DNA of 64,000 nucleotides from Clostridium ihumii AP5 (GCF_000612845.1 NZ_CCAT010000070.1:1-64000), one strand, 5' to 3'; positions 19,231 to 27,627 are shown, counted from the stretch's first letter. The notes: generated by a model from the letters alone, not told the origin. Translations and numbers: made by a program.

Positions 19231-20484
19231 ATGGAAAAATTTATAATAAAGGGTGGCAAAAAGTTAAGTGGGGAGGTTGAAATAAGTTCAGCTAAAAATG
19301 CCGTATTGCCGATATTAGCAGCGACTATATTAAGTGCTGATTTATGTATTTTGAATAATACACCTATGCTAGAAGATGTTAATGTCCTTTGTGAATTATT
19401 AGAGTCGCTTGATGCAAAGGTTACAAAGAATAATGGAGTAGTTAGAGTTGATACATCTGACTTAAACTATAAAAATGTTAATAATGAACTAGTAAAAAAG
19501 ATGAGAGCATCTTTTTTAATAATGGGAGCTATGGTGGCTAGATTTGGTAATTTTAAAATGTCACTTCCAGGCGGATGCAATATTGGAGCTAGACCTATAG
19601 ATTTGCACTTGAAAGGATTAGCTGCATTAGGTGCAGATATAGAAACTGAGCATGGATTTGTTGAAGTAAATGCAAATGAATTGCATGGGGCAAAAATATA
19701 TCTAGATTTTCCATCAGTAGGAGCTACAGAAAATATAATGATGGCTGCATGTTTGGCTAAAGGTGAGACTATAATAGAAAATGCAGCAGAAGAACCTGAA
19801 ATTACAGACTTAGCTAATTTTTTGAAGTCTATGGGAGCTAAGATTTATGGAGAAGGAACAGATACCATAAAAATAATTGGAGTGAAAAAACTTCATGGAT
19901 CAGAATATACCCCTATATTTGATAGAATAGAAGCAGGAACATTTATGGTTGCAGCAGCTGCCACAAAAAGTACTATAAGGTTAACTAATACAAATGCGGA
20001 ATATATGAAGCCTGTTATTGCTAAATTAAAAGAAATGGGTGTTGAGACAATAGTAGAAAATAATGATTTAATAGTAAATGGAAATACAAATATAAAATGT
20101 GTAGATATAAAAACTATGCCATACCCAGGATTCCCAACTGATATGCAAGCTCAAATGATGGCATTACTAAGTACTGCAGATGGAACAAGTATGATTACAG
20201 AGACTATGTTCGAAAACAGATTTATGCAAGCTAGAGAACTAATAAGAATGGGAGCTAATATAAAAACAGATGGTAGATGTGCAGTAGTAGAAGGAACAGA
20301 ATTTTTAACAGGAGCAGAAGTTAAAGCTACCGATTTAAGAGCTGGAGCAGCTTTGATTATAGCTGGTTTATGTGCAAAGGGAGAGACAACTATAGTTGAT
20401 ATATATCATATAGATAGAGGATATGTAATGATAGAGGAAAAACTAAAGAAGCTAGGTGCAGATATAAAAAGAGTAAATAATTAG
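19231..20484 (+). CDS. murA: UDP-N-acetylglucosamine 1-carboxyvinyltransferase
   Basis: This 417-residue enzyme performs the first committed step of peptidoglycan synthesis, adding enolpyruvate from PEP to UDP-GlcNAc. The catalytic cysteine is Cys116 in PGGCNIGARPIDLHLKG, the loop attacked by fosfomycin. KNAVLP at the N-terminus and the DRIEAGTF and FPTDMQAQ motifs are intact. Firmicutes often have two murA copies; this one, next to ywmB and spoIID, corresponds in position to murAA. A GGAGGAAG ribosome-binding site is 6 bases upstream. Confidence 0.96.
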   Translation: MEKFIIKGGKKLSGEVEISSAKNAVLPILAATILSADLCILNNTPMLEDVNVLCELLESLDAKVTKNNGVVRVDTSDLNYKNVNNELVKKMRASFLIMGAMVARFGNFKMSLPGGCNIGARPIDLHLKGLAALGADIETEHGFVEVNANELHGAKIYLDFPSVGATENIMMAACLAKGETIIENAAEEPEITDLANFLKSMGAKIYGEGTDTIKIIGVKKLHGSEYTPIFDRIEAGTFMVAAAATKSTIRLTNTNAEYMKPVIAKLKEMGVETIVENNDLIVNGNTNIKCVDIKTMPYPGFPTDMQAQMMALLSTADGTSMITETMFENRFMQARELIRMGANIKTDGRCAVVEGTEFLTGAEVKATDLRAGAALIIAGLCAKGETTIVDIYHIDRGYVMIEEKLKKLGADIKRVNN

Positions 20485-20498
20485 AAATTATATACAAC

Positions 20499-20530
20499 AA
20501 TAGAGGTGTTTTCACCTCTATTATTTTTTA
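20499..20530 (+). terminator. Terminator of murA
   Basis: AATAGAGGTG-tttt-CACCTCTATT is followed by a T-rich run. Confidence 0.9.
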
Positions 20531-20731
20531 TATTTCAAATTTAATTTATGGAATTAGTAATATTTTCATAGGAAATGAAATATGAATTTACATATAGGAC
20601 AAGTTATAAAATGTGAAATACTTTTTTAACTTAATCTTATTAATACACAATTAAGTCTATAGGAATACAAGATCAAGCTTAAAATTAGTTTTGTTTTAAT
20701 TGATAAATAAGAAATTAAAGTGTTGTACCAA

Positions 20732-21030
20732 AATTAACAATTAACGATGAACAATTAACAATGAAGGATAAAACTGAAAGCTCAGTTTTTTTAAAAATAG
20801 ATTTTTAAAATAATTTGTACAACAAATTATTTAAGGATTATATAAAAACTTAGTTTTTATGGACTTCTATTCAAAAATATTAAAAGCGAAGTGAATAATA
20901 TTAACCATCATTGTTAATTGCTAACTGTTAATTGTTAATTGGTTCCAAACATGATAATAGAATAAACTGTAAGCTTAAGAGTATCATTTAATAAAGAGAT
21001 TATTTTTAATTTGACCTTGGAACCTTATAT
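20732..21030 (+). repeat. Dispersed structured element, copy B (full length)
   Basis: Stem 1 is AAAACTGA/TCAGTTTT (20770-20789), stem 2 AAATAATTTGT/ACAAATTATTT (20808-20832), stem 3 AAAAAC/GTTTTT (20844-20858) and stem 4 AATATT/AATATT (20876-20902). The 3' module runs from GGTTCCAA (20941) to TTGGAACC (21024). The 5' half is bounded by a 32-base inverted repeat made of seven-base units related to AATTAAC (20732-20763 and 20909-20940, 28 of 32 positions complementary). It fills the murA-spoIID gap and ends about 60 bases before the spoIID start. Confidence 0.7.
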
Positions 21031-21093
21031 AGGGATTAAAGTTAAAAATAGATTTAACATCCTATAAATATACTTAACTGAAAGGATGATAAA

Positions 21094-22188
21094 ATGAGTA
21101 ATTTCAAAGGTAGAATAGGCTTTAGTGGAATAAGTGAAAAGGCAGCATCTCAAATTATTTCAATATTAACTTTTATAATTATAGGTTTAATATTTTTATT
21201 AGCATCTACATACTTTATACTTGGATGCAATGATGGCAAACAAACAGCGTCCTTAAATATAAAAAAACCTGAAGTAAAAGAAAGTAATATAGCTATAAAG
21301 GAAAATAAAGATTTGGTAAGTGATATAAAAGTTGATAAAATAAAGGTTTATTTAACAAAGGAAGATAGAGTAGTAGAAATCCCATTAGAAGAATATATAA
21401 AAGGTGTTATAAGTAGTGAAATGCCAGTAAATTTTGAAGTAGAAGCACTAAAAGCTCAAGCAATTGCAGCAAGAACATATACTATAGCACATACAACTGC
21501 TATGGGTGGTGGATGTAAAAATGGAAAAGGGGCAGATCTTTGTGACTCTACTCATTGTCAAGTATATATGTCTAAGGAAAACAAGGTAAAATTATGGGGA
21601 CAAAATGGTTCTAAGAATTGGAATAAAATAGAGGAAGCTGTTAATTCAACCGAAGGTCAAGTAATGGCGTACAATGGAGAATTGGCTAAAGGAGCATATT
21701 ATTTTTCAACTAGTGGAGGACGAACAGAAAACTCAGAAGATGTATTTGTTAATGCTTTGCCATACTTAAGAAGCGTGGATAGCAAAGGGGAAGAAGAAGC
21801 TCCTAGATATAAAAGCAATGTAAAAATACCATATAATAAAATAGTTGAAAGAGCAAATATGGAGTATAGTGCTGATATGGTAACTAGCAATATGAAAAGT
21901 CAAATTCAAATACTTAGTAGAAGTGAAGGTGGGTCTGTGAAGGAAATAAAGCTAGGAAAAGCTGTTATAAGCGGACCTAAATTTAGAAGCTTATATGGAC
22001 TTAACTCAGCAAATTTTGAATTGAATTTTTTGAATGAAGAACTAGAAGTAAATTGTATAGGGTTTGGACATGGTGTTGGTATGAGTCAGTGGGGTGCAAA
22101 CACAATGGCTAAAAATGGTAGCAAATGTGATGAAATAATAAAACATTATTATACAGGTATTGATATAAAAAAATTGAATAATAAATAG
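21094..22188 (+). CDS. spoIID: Stage II sporulation protein D
   Basis: This 364-residue membrane-anchored lytic transglycosylase degrades septal peptidoglycan during engulfment, with SpoIIM and SpoIIP. A transmembrane helix occupies about residues 20-45. The SpoIID/LytB domain begins with IPLEEYIKGVISSEMP, containing the catalytic Glu of SSEMP, and continues with ALKAQAIAARTY, a cysteine-bearing loop, the STSGGRTE segment and the C-terminal GFGHGVGMSQWGAN motif. AAGGATGA is the ribosome-binding site. Expression in the mother cell under sigma-E is expected from the family; I did not identify its promoter. Confidence 0.95.
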   Translation: MSNFKGRIGFSGISEKAASQIISILTFIIIGLIFLLASTYFILGCNDGKQTASLNIKKPEVKESNIAIKENKDLVSDIKVDKIKVYLTKEDRVVEIPLEEYIKGVISSEMPVNFEVEALKAQAIAARTYTIAHTTAMGGGCKNGKGADLCDSTHCQVYMSKENKVKLWGQNGSKNWNKIEEAVNSTEGQVMAYNGELAKGAYYFSTSGGRTENSEDVFVNALPYLRSVDSKGEEEAPRYKSNVKIPYNKIVERANMEYSADMVTSNMKSQIQILSRSEGGSVKEIKLGKAVISGPKFRSLYGLNSANFELNFLNEELEVNCIGFGHGVGMSQWGANTMAKNGSKCDEIIKHYYTGIDIKKLNNK

Positions 22189-22195
22189 AACTTAT

Positions 22196-22233
22196 AAAAA
22201 GCAGGAGTGATTTATGAACTTCTGCTTTTTTAT
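22196..22233 (+). terminator. Terminator of spoIID
   Basis: AAAAAGCAGgAG pairs with CTtCTGCTTTTT around a loop and is followed by T's. Confidence 0.75.
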
Positions 22234-22382
22234 GCGAAAAAATGGAAACTCAAATAATTGATAACAATTAAAAAATACAGTATTTTACATATAAAATATC
22301 AATAAAAGAAGATTAAAGCGCTCAAAAAGTGATTAATTTTAAAAAAAAGGTCGAAAAAAAATTAAAAAAAATAAGTATGTAA

Positions 22383-22413
22383 GTGAATTAACTTTGAAAT
22401 ATAGGACAACAAT
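22383..22413 (+). promoter_or_regulatory. Possible forespore (sigma-F/G) promoter of spoIIQ
   Basis: GTGAA at 22383-22387, a 16-base spacer, then GGACAACAAT at 22404-22413 partly fit the sigma-F pattern (GYATA, then GGnnAnA). spoIIQ is a sigma-F gene in other spore formers. The -35 match is imperfect. Confidence 0.35.
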
Positions 22414-22431
22414 ACTAGTGGAGGTGTTTTT

Positions 22432-23151
22432 ATGGATAATAAATCAAAATTAAAACAATTTTTTAAGAAAGAAGGCTTTTATGTAGTTCTATTTGTATGT
22501 TTATGTGCAGTAGCTACAGTAGCTATAATAACAACATCAAAAGATAAAAAGGATGTTGCAAAACTGCCGATGGTAGAACAAAATCAAAAATCAGCTGACA
22601 GTTCTAAAACTAGTGGTGTGATATCAGAAGACAAAACTTATAATGATGCATTACAAGTAAATAAAGATGAATTAAAAGCTGTTCCAGAAGTACAAGTTCA
22701 AAATAATAAGGGTACAGCAGCTGTATCAAACACAGGTAAAGGTTCAGCACAAAATCCTGTAGAAGGAAAATTAGTACGTGCTTATTCAGAAGATCCAGTT
22801 TATATGAAATCAACTAAAGATTATAGACCACACTTTGGTTTAGATATAAAAGTTGAGGAAGGTGCTCCAGTAGTTGCAATGATGGATGGAGTAGTAAAAA
22901 ATGTAGATATTTCATCAGAAGGAAATTATGTTGAAATAGATCATCAAAATGGATTAGTAAGTGTATATTCAAACTTGCAAGAAAAAGTTGCAGTAAAAAA
23001 AGGTGATGCTATAAAAACAAACCAAGAATTAGGAAAGGTTGGAAAAACAACAACTTTTGCTTATGAGGATTATGGCACACACTTACACTTTGAAGTATTA
23101 AAAGATGGAGAGCACATAGATCCAAGTAAATATGTAAGTTACAAAAAGTAG
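22432..23151 (+). CDS. spoIIQ: Stage II sporulation protein Q, M23 peptidase domain
   Basis: This 239-residue forespore membrane protein forms the channel/zipper with SpoIIIAH across the engulfment septum. One transmembrane helix (about residues 15-35) precedes a low-complexity linker and a C-terminal LytM/M23 domain. The zinc motif is complete here: HFGLD (HxxxD, about residue 133) and HLHFE (HxH, about residue 220). Bacillus SpoIIQ lacks a full site, while clostridial ones keep it, so endopeptidase activity is possible. A GGAGGTG ribosome-binding site precedes the ATG. It has its own transcript between two hairpins. Confidence 0.92.
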   Translation: MDNKSKLKQFFKKEGFYVVLFVCLCAVATVAIITTSKDKKDVAKLPMVEQNQKSADSSKTSGVISEDKTYNDALQVNKDELKAVPEVQVQNNKGTAAVSNTGKGSAQNPVEGKLVRAYSEDPVYMKSTKDYRPHFGLDIKVEEGAPVVAMMDGVVKNVDISSEGNYVEIDHQNGLVSVYSNLQEKVAVKKGDAIKTNQELGKVGKTTTFAYEDYGTHLHFEVLKDGEHIDPSKYVSYKK

Positions 23152-23162
23152 CAATTATGAAA

Positions 23163-23189
23163 AAGCCATTTTCTAAAAGAAAATGGCTT
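23163..23189 (+). terminator. Stem-loop after spoIIQ
   Basis: AAGCCATTTTC and GAAAATGGCTT form an 11 bp stem with a 5-base loop, but the following T-run is poor. Confidence 0.6.
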
Positions 23190-23269
23190 ATCCATAATAT
23201 ATTAAATGTAATTTATATGATTAAATTAGCATATTTATAAACTATAGAAGGATTAAGGAGGCCACTACT

Positions 23270-23524
23270 TTGAAGGACTACATCGAAGAAAGAGTAATGG
23301 AAGTTGCAAAATATATAATTGAATCACAAGCTACCATAAGAAAGACAGCATCAGTATTTGGTGTAAGTAAAAGTACAATACACAAAGATATGACAGAAAG
23401 ACTGCCCAAAATAAATGCTCAAGTTGCTGAACAGGCAAAAACAATATTAGATTTAAATAAGGCTGAAAGGCACATAAGAGGTGGAAGAGCAACTAAAATG
23501 AAATATAAAACAATTGAAGGATAA
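23270..23524 (+). CDS. spoIIID: Stage III sporulation protein D, DNA-binding regulator
   Basis: This 84-residue helix-turn-helix regulator activates or represses mother-cell genes between sigma-E and sigma-K. The HTH is in TIRKTASVFGVSKSTIHKDMTERLP, followed by the basic C-terminal tail that contacts the minor groove (ERHIRGGRATKMKYK). The start codon is TTG, 8 bases after a near-perfect AAGGAGG. The order spoIIQ-spoIIID-mreB/mbl is the same as in Bacillus. Confidence 0.96.
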   Translation: MKDYIEERVMEVAKYIIESQATIRKTASVFGVSKSTIHKDMTERLPKINAQVAEQAKTILDLNKAERHIRGGRATKMKYKTIEG

Positions 23525-23618
23525 AATTTTTCGTATTATAATGATATAGTATAGGATTAATATGGTATGTATGTCTTATATGCAATAAAAATACGAAAGA
23601 TCAGGAGTGAATTTTATT

Positions 23619-24647
23619 ATGTTTTTTTTCGGTATGGGAACGGACATGGGTATAGATTTAGGTACAGCAACAGTACTAGTTTATATGAAAGGTAATGGAG
23701 TTATATTAAAGGAGCCTTCAGTTGTAGCTATAGAAAAAACAGCTAACAAGGTTTTAGCAGTTGGAGAAGAAGCTAGAAGAATGATAGGAAGAACTCCAGG
23801 TAACATAGTAGCAATACGTCCACTTAGAAATGGCGTAATTTCAGATTATGATATAACAGAGAAAATGTTAGAACATTTTATTAAAAAGGCTTGTGGAAAG
23901 AAAAAAGCTGCTCCAAGAGTAGTAGTTTGTGTTCCATGTGAGTCTACAGAAGTAGAAAGAAGAGCTGTTGAAGATGCAACAAGAAATGCTGGAGCAAAGA
24001 ATGTTTTCTTAATAGAAGAACCATTAGCAGCAGCAATCGGTGCAGGATTAGATATATCTAAAGCAAGTGGAAACATGGTTATAGATATTGGCGGAGGAAC
24101 TACTGATATAGCAGTTATATCATTAGGCGGAATGGTTGTAAGAGAATCAATTAAAGTTGCTGGCGATAATTTTGATGATGCAATCATTAAATACATAAGA
24201 AAAAAATATAAATTAATGATAGGTGAAAGAACAGCAGAAGATTTAAAGATAAATATAGGATCAGCATATAAAAAAGATGAAGAAATGGATATGGAAATAA
24301 GAGGAAGAGATTTAATTACAGGACTTCCTAAAAATATAAGTGTTAATTCAAAAGATATGAGAGAAGCATTACAAGAAGCTGTATCTGCTATAGCTGAATG
24401 TACTCATGCTGTTTTAGAAAAAACTCCACCTGAATTAGCTGCTGATATAGCAGAAAAAGGAATTGTTATGACTGGTGGTGGTGCACTTTTAGATGGACTA
24501 GATAAATTAATTGAAGAATATACTAAAGTTCCAGTATACATAGCAGAAAACTCAATTTCATGTGTAGCTATAGGAACTGGCAAAGCATTAGACTTTATAG
24601 ATAAAATGGGTGAAGGATTTAGCGGTCAAGATTTATCATTTTATTAA
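23619..24647 (+). CDS. mbl: Actin-like rod-shape protein MreB/Mbl
   Basis: This 342-residue bacterial actin organises cell-wall synthesis along the cylinder. ATPase motifs include DLGTATVLVYMKGNG at the N-terminus, the phosphate-2 segment DIGGGTTDIAVISLGG near residue 155, EEPLAAAIGAGLD and the adenosine motif MTGGGALLDGLD near residue 290. The ATG at 23619, 9 bases after AGGAGTG, is preferred to a GTG inside that site. Position after spoIIID matches Bacillus mbl; mreB or mbl cannot be told apart by eye. Confidence 0.93.
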   Translation: MFFFGMGTDMGIDLGTATVLVYMKGNGVILKEPSVVAIEKTANKVLAVGEEARRMIGRTPGNIVAIRPLRNGVISDYDITEKMLEHFIKKACGKKKAAPRVVVCVPCESTEVERRAVEDATRNAGAKNVFLIEEPLAAAIGAGLDISKASGNMVIDIGGGTTDIAVISLGGMVVRESIKVAGDNFDDAIIKYIRKKYKLMIGERTAEDLKINIGSAYKKDEEMDMEIRGRDLITGLPKNISVNSKDMREALQEAVSAIAECTHAVLEKTPPELAADIAEKGIVMTGGGALLDGLDKLIEEYTKVPVYIAENSISCVAIGTGKALDFIDKMGEGFSGQDLSFY

Positions 24648-24660
24648 GATATCAAAATAA

Positions 24661-24716
24661 AAACACAGAACTACATGTGTAATATTTATTATACATATGT
24701 AGTTCTGTGTTTTATA
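24661..24716. terminator. Long bidirectional terminator between mbl and yyaC
   Basis: AAACACAGAACTACAT at 24661-24676 and its exact complement at 24697-24712 enclose a loop that is itself partly paired. A- and T-runs serve both strands. Confidence 0.9.
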
Positions 24717-24742
24717 TTATAATAAAATGCAATGATAAATAA

Positions 24743-25270
24743 CTATATATTAAAAGCTAAATAATAAGCATGAAATAGGGAATGTGTTATAACTTTCGAT
24801 AATTGCATAACTAAGTTAAGGCGTATGTTACGACTAGTAAAAAGTTCATTATCTTCACTGGAGTCTATTATGCCTATTAATGAAATATCACCAACAGGAG
24901 GTAATAGTTTTCCAACACCTTTACCGGGGTTTATGGCAAAATCTCTAACTTGAATTTCTCCTATACTAGAATATGGACCTAAACAAGCATCTATTCCAAC
25001 AACTTTGGAGTAAGGGTGTTTAGTTTTTATCTCAGATAATTTACTTTCTAAGTTTAAAGCATGAATAGGCTCAGAAATAGTCCCGTATACAGGAAGCGGG
25101 AAATGGTTATCAATTAATTGTGTTCCAACTAAAGGTCCTAAGCAGTCGCCGATACATCTATCTGTACCAATACAAATAATAATTGTATCTTTGTCAATAT
25201 AATCTTTAATAAAATTAGCTAATCTATAATATGCTAGGGGACTTTTGAAATGCGTCTTTATTCTAGTCAC
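24743..25270 (-). CDS. yyaC: Spore protease YyaC family protein
   Basis: This 175-residue protein belongs to the YyaC/DUF1256 family, related to the germination protease GPR that cleaves small acid-soluble spore proteins. Conserved family segments are CIGTDRCIGDCLGPLVGTQL near residues 33-52, VVGIDACLGPYSSIGEI near residue 90 and the GKGVGKLLPPVGDISLIGI stretch near residue 115. An AGGAGGTGC ribosome-binding site is visible on the minus strand. It converges with mbl and is monocistronic. Confidence 0.88.
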   Translation of the reverse strand: MTRIKTHFKSPLAYYRLANFIKDYIDKDTIIICIGTDRCIGDCLGPLVGTQLIDNHFPLPVYGTISEPIHALNLESKLSEIKTKHPYSKVVGIDACLGPYSSIGEIQVRDFAINPGKGVGKLLPPVGDISLIGIIDSSEDNELFTSRNIRLNLVMQLSKVITHSLFHAYYLAFNI

Positions 25271-25519
25271 CTATTGCACCTCCTAAACTTCAATAATTTT
25301 AAGATTGAATAGTAAAATTTATTTCAAAATAAATGTAATAATTTTTAATTTTATATAAATAATAAAAATAAAAAATGCACTTAATAATATATATGCAAAA
25401 AAAAGGAAAGTGATTATTAAAATATAAACTTTCAAATTTTTATTTAAAATTATTGAATATATAAAGAATTATGAGTTAATAATTATAAAGAAAATTGATG
25501 TGAGGGAGAGTTTGTTTAA

Positions 25520-26167
25520 ATGAGAAAAATATATTTAATGATTGTAATTTTAACAACAATAGTTAGTATTACTACAATGTTGAATGTAAAAAAAAGTTGT
25601 ATAGAATCTAATAATATAGATGTGGCTTACAATGAAAAAATTTTGAATTATGATGAAAAAAATCAAGTAGTAAATGTTGATGATGTTATAGAAAAAAATA
25701 AGCAAATCAATAATGATAATGAAATAAAAAAAAGTGATGATACAAAGGAAAACATAGATGAAAAAGCGAATGAATCAAGGCGTTGGTATATTGAAAATAA
25801 AAATAAAGAACTTATGAAAGATTATAGTTTAGAAGACTATGAGGTAACGGAAGAAGAATTAAATGTAGAGTTTGACACATATAATAAAAGAGAAAATGAG
25901 TTAAATAAGCATGTTATAAAAAAAGAGCCAGATGAAATAGTGAGTGCATTATCTTTACAAGAAAAAACAAAATTGATGAAGTACTTTTCTAAAGTACCTA
26001 AAAAAGAATATGATAATTTAGAGGAATATTTAAGTTATACAAATCAAAGAGCAGGAGTGAGAAAAATAATGAATGTTCTAGAAAAATATTTATCTAATGA
26101 TGAAATGGAAGAAACTAAAGAAATTATGTCTGATTATGTTGATATAAGAAGAGTAGAAGAATATTAA
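25520..26167 (+). CDS. Hypothetical secreted or membrane-anchored protein
   Basis: I do not recognise this 215-residue protein. Residues 1-22 form a signal peptide or membrane anchor without a lipobox. A highly charged Asn/Asp/Glu/Lys linker covers about 25-95, and the last 120 residues look helical, with no histidine or cysteine cluster. GAGGGAGAG before the ATG supports translation. It stands alone between the divergent yyaC gene and the tRNA cluster. Confidence 0.7.
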   Translation: MRKIYLMIVILTTIVSITTMLNVKKSCIESNNIDVAYNEKILNYDEKNQVVNVDDVIEKNKQINNDNEIKKSDDTKENIDEKANESRRWYIENKNKELMKDYSLEDYEVTEEELNVEFDTYNKRENELNKHVIKKEPDEIVSALSLQEKTKLMKYFSKVPKKEYDNLEEYLSYTNQRAGVRKIMNVLEKYLSNDEMEETKEIMSDYVDIRRVEEY

Positions 26168-26265
26168 AATTAAATTAAAAAATAAGAGAAAGTTAGAAAA
26201 ATGAAGAAAAAAATAGCAATATAGATAAAAACAAATATAAATCAGTTATATAAGGTAATTTGGAT

Positions 26266-26294
26266 TTGAAAAAAGCTCGCTAAAAATATAAAAT
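26266..26294 (+). promoter_or_regulatory. Promoter of the tRNA cluster
   Basis: TTGAAA at 26266-26271, a 17-base spacer and TAAAAT at 26289-26294 lie 45 bases before the first tRNA. The tRNA-Trp promoter uses the same -10 hexamer. Confidence 0.5.
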
Positions 26295-26338
26295 AATCCT
26301 TGTCGAAGTTGTGGCGGCTTCGAAAAACTAAAAAATAT

Positions 26339-26413
26339 GCTGGCATGGCTCAACGGTAGAGCAGCTGACTTGTAATCAGCAGGTTGTAGGTTCGATTCCT
26401 ATTGCCAGCTCCA
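26339..26413 (+). tRNA. tRNA-Thr (TGT), copy 1
   Basis: The acceptor GCTGGCA pairs with TGCCAGC, the anticodon loop reads CTTGTAA, the T-arm is GGTTCGATTCC, and CCA is encoded. Confidence 0.97.
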
Positions 26414-26418
26414 TAAGT

Positions 26419-26503
26419 GGAGGAGTTCCCGAGTGGCCAAAGGGGGCAGACTGTAAATCTGTTACGTTTCGTTTCGATGGTTCGAATCCGTCCTCCTCCA
26501 CCA
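26419..26503 (+). tRNA. tRNA-Tyr (GTA), copy 1
   Basis: This is a class II tRNA of 85 nt with a long variable arm. GGAGGAG pairs with CTCCTCC, the anticodon is GTA, and CCA is encoded. Confidence 0.97.
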
Positions 26504-26512
26504 TATATTTAA

Positions 26513-26588
26513 GGTCGCATAGCTCAGCTGGGAGAGCATCTGCCTTACAAGCAGAGGGTCACAGGTTCGAACCCTGTTGTGACCACCA
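26513..26588 (+). tRNA. tRNA-Val (TAC), copy 1
   Basis: GGTCGCA pairs with TGTGACC, the anticodon is TAC in CTTACAA, and CCA is encoded. Confidence 0.97.
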
Positions 26589-26612
26589 TAAAACTTTAAA
26601 ACTAAAAAATAT

Positions 26613-26687
26613 GCTGGCATGGCTCAACGGTAGAGCAGCTGACTTGTAATCAGCAGGTTGTAGGTTCGATTCCTATTGCCAGCTCCA
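26613..26687 (+). tRNA. tRNA-Thr (TGT), copy 2
   Basis: This copy is identical to copy 1 and starts the second repeat unit. Confidence 0.97.
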
Positions 26688-26692
26688 TAAGT

Positions 26693-26777
26693 GGAGGAGT
26701 TCCCGAGTGGCCAAAGGGGGCAGACTGTAAATCTGTTACGTTTCGTTTCGATGGTTCGAATCCGTCCTCCTCCACCA
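26693..26777 (+). tRNA. tRNA-Tyr (GTA), copy 2
   Basis: This copy is identical to copy 1. Confidence 0.97.
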
Positions 26778-26785
26778 TATACTTA

Positions 26786-26861
26786 GGTCGCATAGCTCAG
26801 CTGGGAGAGCATCTGCCTTACAAGCAGAGGGTCACAGGTTCGAACCCTGTTGTGACCACCA
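26786..26861 (+). tRNA. tRNA-Val (TAC), copy 2
   Basis: This copy is identical to copy 1, with a spacer one base shorter before it. Confidence 0.97.
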
Positions 26862-26884
26862 TAAAACTTTAAAACTAAAAATAT

Positions 26885-26959
26885 GCTGGCATGGCTCAAC
26901 GGTAGAGCAGCTGACTTGTAATCAGCAGGTTGTAGGTTCGATTCCTATTGCCAGCTCCA
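26885..26959 (+). tRNA. tRNA-Thr (TGT), copy 3
   Basis: This copy is identical to copies 1 and 2 and starts the third, incomplete unit. Confidence 0.97.
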
Positions 26960-26964
26960 TAAAT

Positions 26965-27049
26965 GGAGGAGTTCCCGAGTGGCCAAAGGGGGCAGACTGT
27001 AAATCTGTTACGTTTCGTTTCGATGGTTCGAATCCGTCCTCCTCCACCA
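26965..27049 (+). tRNA. tRNA-Tyr (GTA), copy 3
   Basis: This copy is identical to the others. No tRNA-Val follows; the cluster ends at the terminator. Confidence 0.97.
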
Positions 27050-27054
27050 TATAA

Positions 27055-27090
27055 AACACCTTAGTGAAAATTAAGGTGTTTTTATTTTTG
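27055..27090 (+). terminator. Terminator of the tRNA cluster
   Basis: AACACCTTA and TAAGGTGTT enclose a short loop and are followed by a T-rich run. Confidence 0.9.
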
Positions 27091-27192
27091 ACTCATAATT
27101 TCAACCACTAAATCTATGATTGATATAAATATTACATAGGGAGTTAGTTGTCTAAGATAAAGTATATTTAAAAAAATCAAATTTTAATTATC

Positions 27193-27320
27193 AACCATAA
27201 CTTTTCACTATTCACTTTTACTTCTTACTTGGTTCCAAACATGAGAATAGCAATAAACTGTAAATTTAGTTGCATTATTTGATAAATCTATCATTTTAAA
27301 TTTTAGCTTGGAACAATATA
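27193..27320 (+). repeat. Dispersed element, copy C (3' module only)
   Basis: A pyrimidine-rich heptamer-like tract leads to GGTTCCAA (27231-27238), then AATAAACTGTAA and a TTAT/ATAA hairpin, and ends in TTGGAAC (27308). The last base of the closing stem and the inner AATAA/TTATT stem are degraded. The 5' stem-loops of copies A and B are absent. Confidence 0.6.
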
Positions 27321-27342
27321 TATTGTTGATAAAATGATAGAT

Positions 27343-27382
27343 TGTGGATAAATTCAAAAATTAATTTTCAATTTGTGGATAA
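27343..27382. promoter_or_regulatory. Two DnaA-box sequences
   Basis: TGTGGATAA, the complement of the consensus TTATCCACA, occurs at 27343-27351 and again at 27374-27382. Both have the same orientation and start 31 bases apart, close to three helical turns. They lie about 45-80 bases upstream of the metK leader promoter. Confidence 0.55.
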
Positions 27383-27423
27383 ATTTAATTAATGTTATTT
27401 ACAATGTTTTCATAATATTCATG

Positions 27424-27452
27424 TTGACAATAAATTTGCAAGGTGATAATAT
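27424..27452 (+). promoter_or_regulatory. Promoter of the SAM riboswitch-metK transcript
   Basis: TTGACA at 27424-27429, a 17-base spacer and TAATAT at 27447-27452, with TG one base upstream (extended -10). Confidence 0.65.
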
Positions 27453-27476
27453 TACAATATAAATTTAATACTGTAA

Positions 27477-27580
27477 CTCTTATCAAGAGAGGTGGAGGGA
27501 AAAAGGCCCTATGAAACCCGGCAACCGGTGCTAAGCACTAAGGTGCCAATTCCTGCAGAGTTTTCTGCAAGATAAGAAAG
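27477..27580 (+). promoter_or_regulatory. SAM-I (S-box) riboswitch
   Basis: The conserved core is clear: CTCTTATCAAGAG, GGTGGAGGGA, GGCCCTATGAAACCCGGCAA, the pseudoknot partner and a closing helix in which TCTTATC pairs with GATAAGA. When S-adenosylmethionine is bound, the downstream terminator is expected to form and shut off metK. Confidence 0.96.
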
Positions 27581-27598
27581 TGGATAATAGAAATTTTC

Positions 27599-27627
27599 AC
27601 CTCTTCTTATCGAAGAGGTTTTTTTTA
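27599..27627 (+). terminator. Riboswitch expression-platform terminator
   Basis: ACCTCTTC-ttat-CGAAGAGGT is followed by eight T's, about 20 bases after the SAM-I core. Confidence 0.92.

Noticed and set aside
26300-26307. TTGTCGAA resembling a Spo0A box before the tRNA cluster
   Set aside because: It lies downstream of the -10 hexamer and forms one arm of a short hairpin (TCGAAG/CTTCGA) in the tRNA leader, so a Spo0A role is unlikely.
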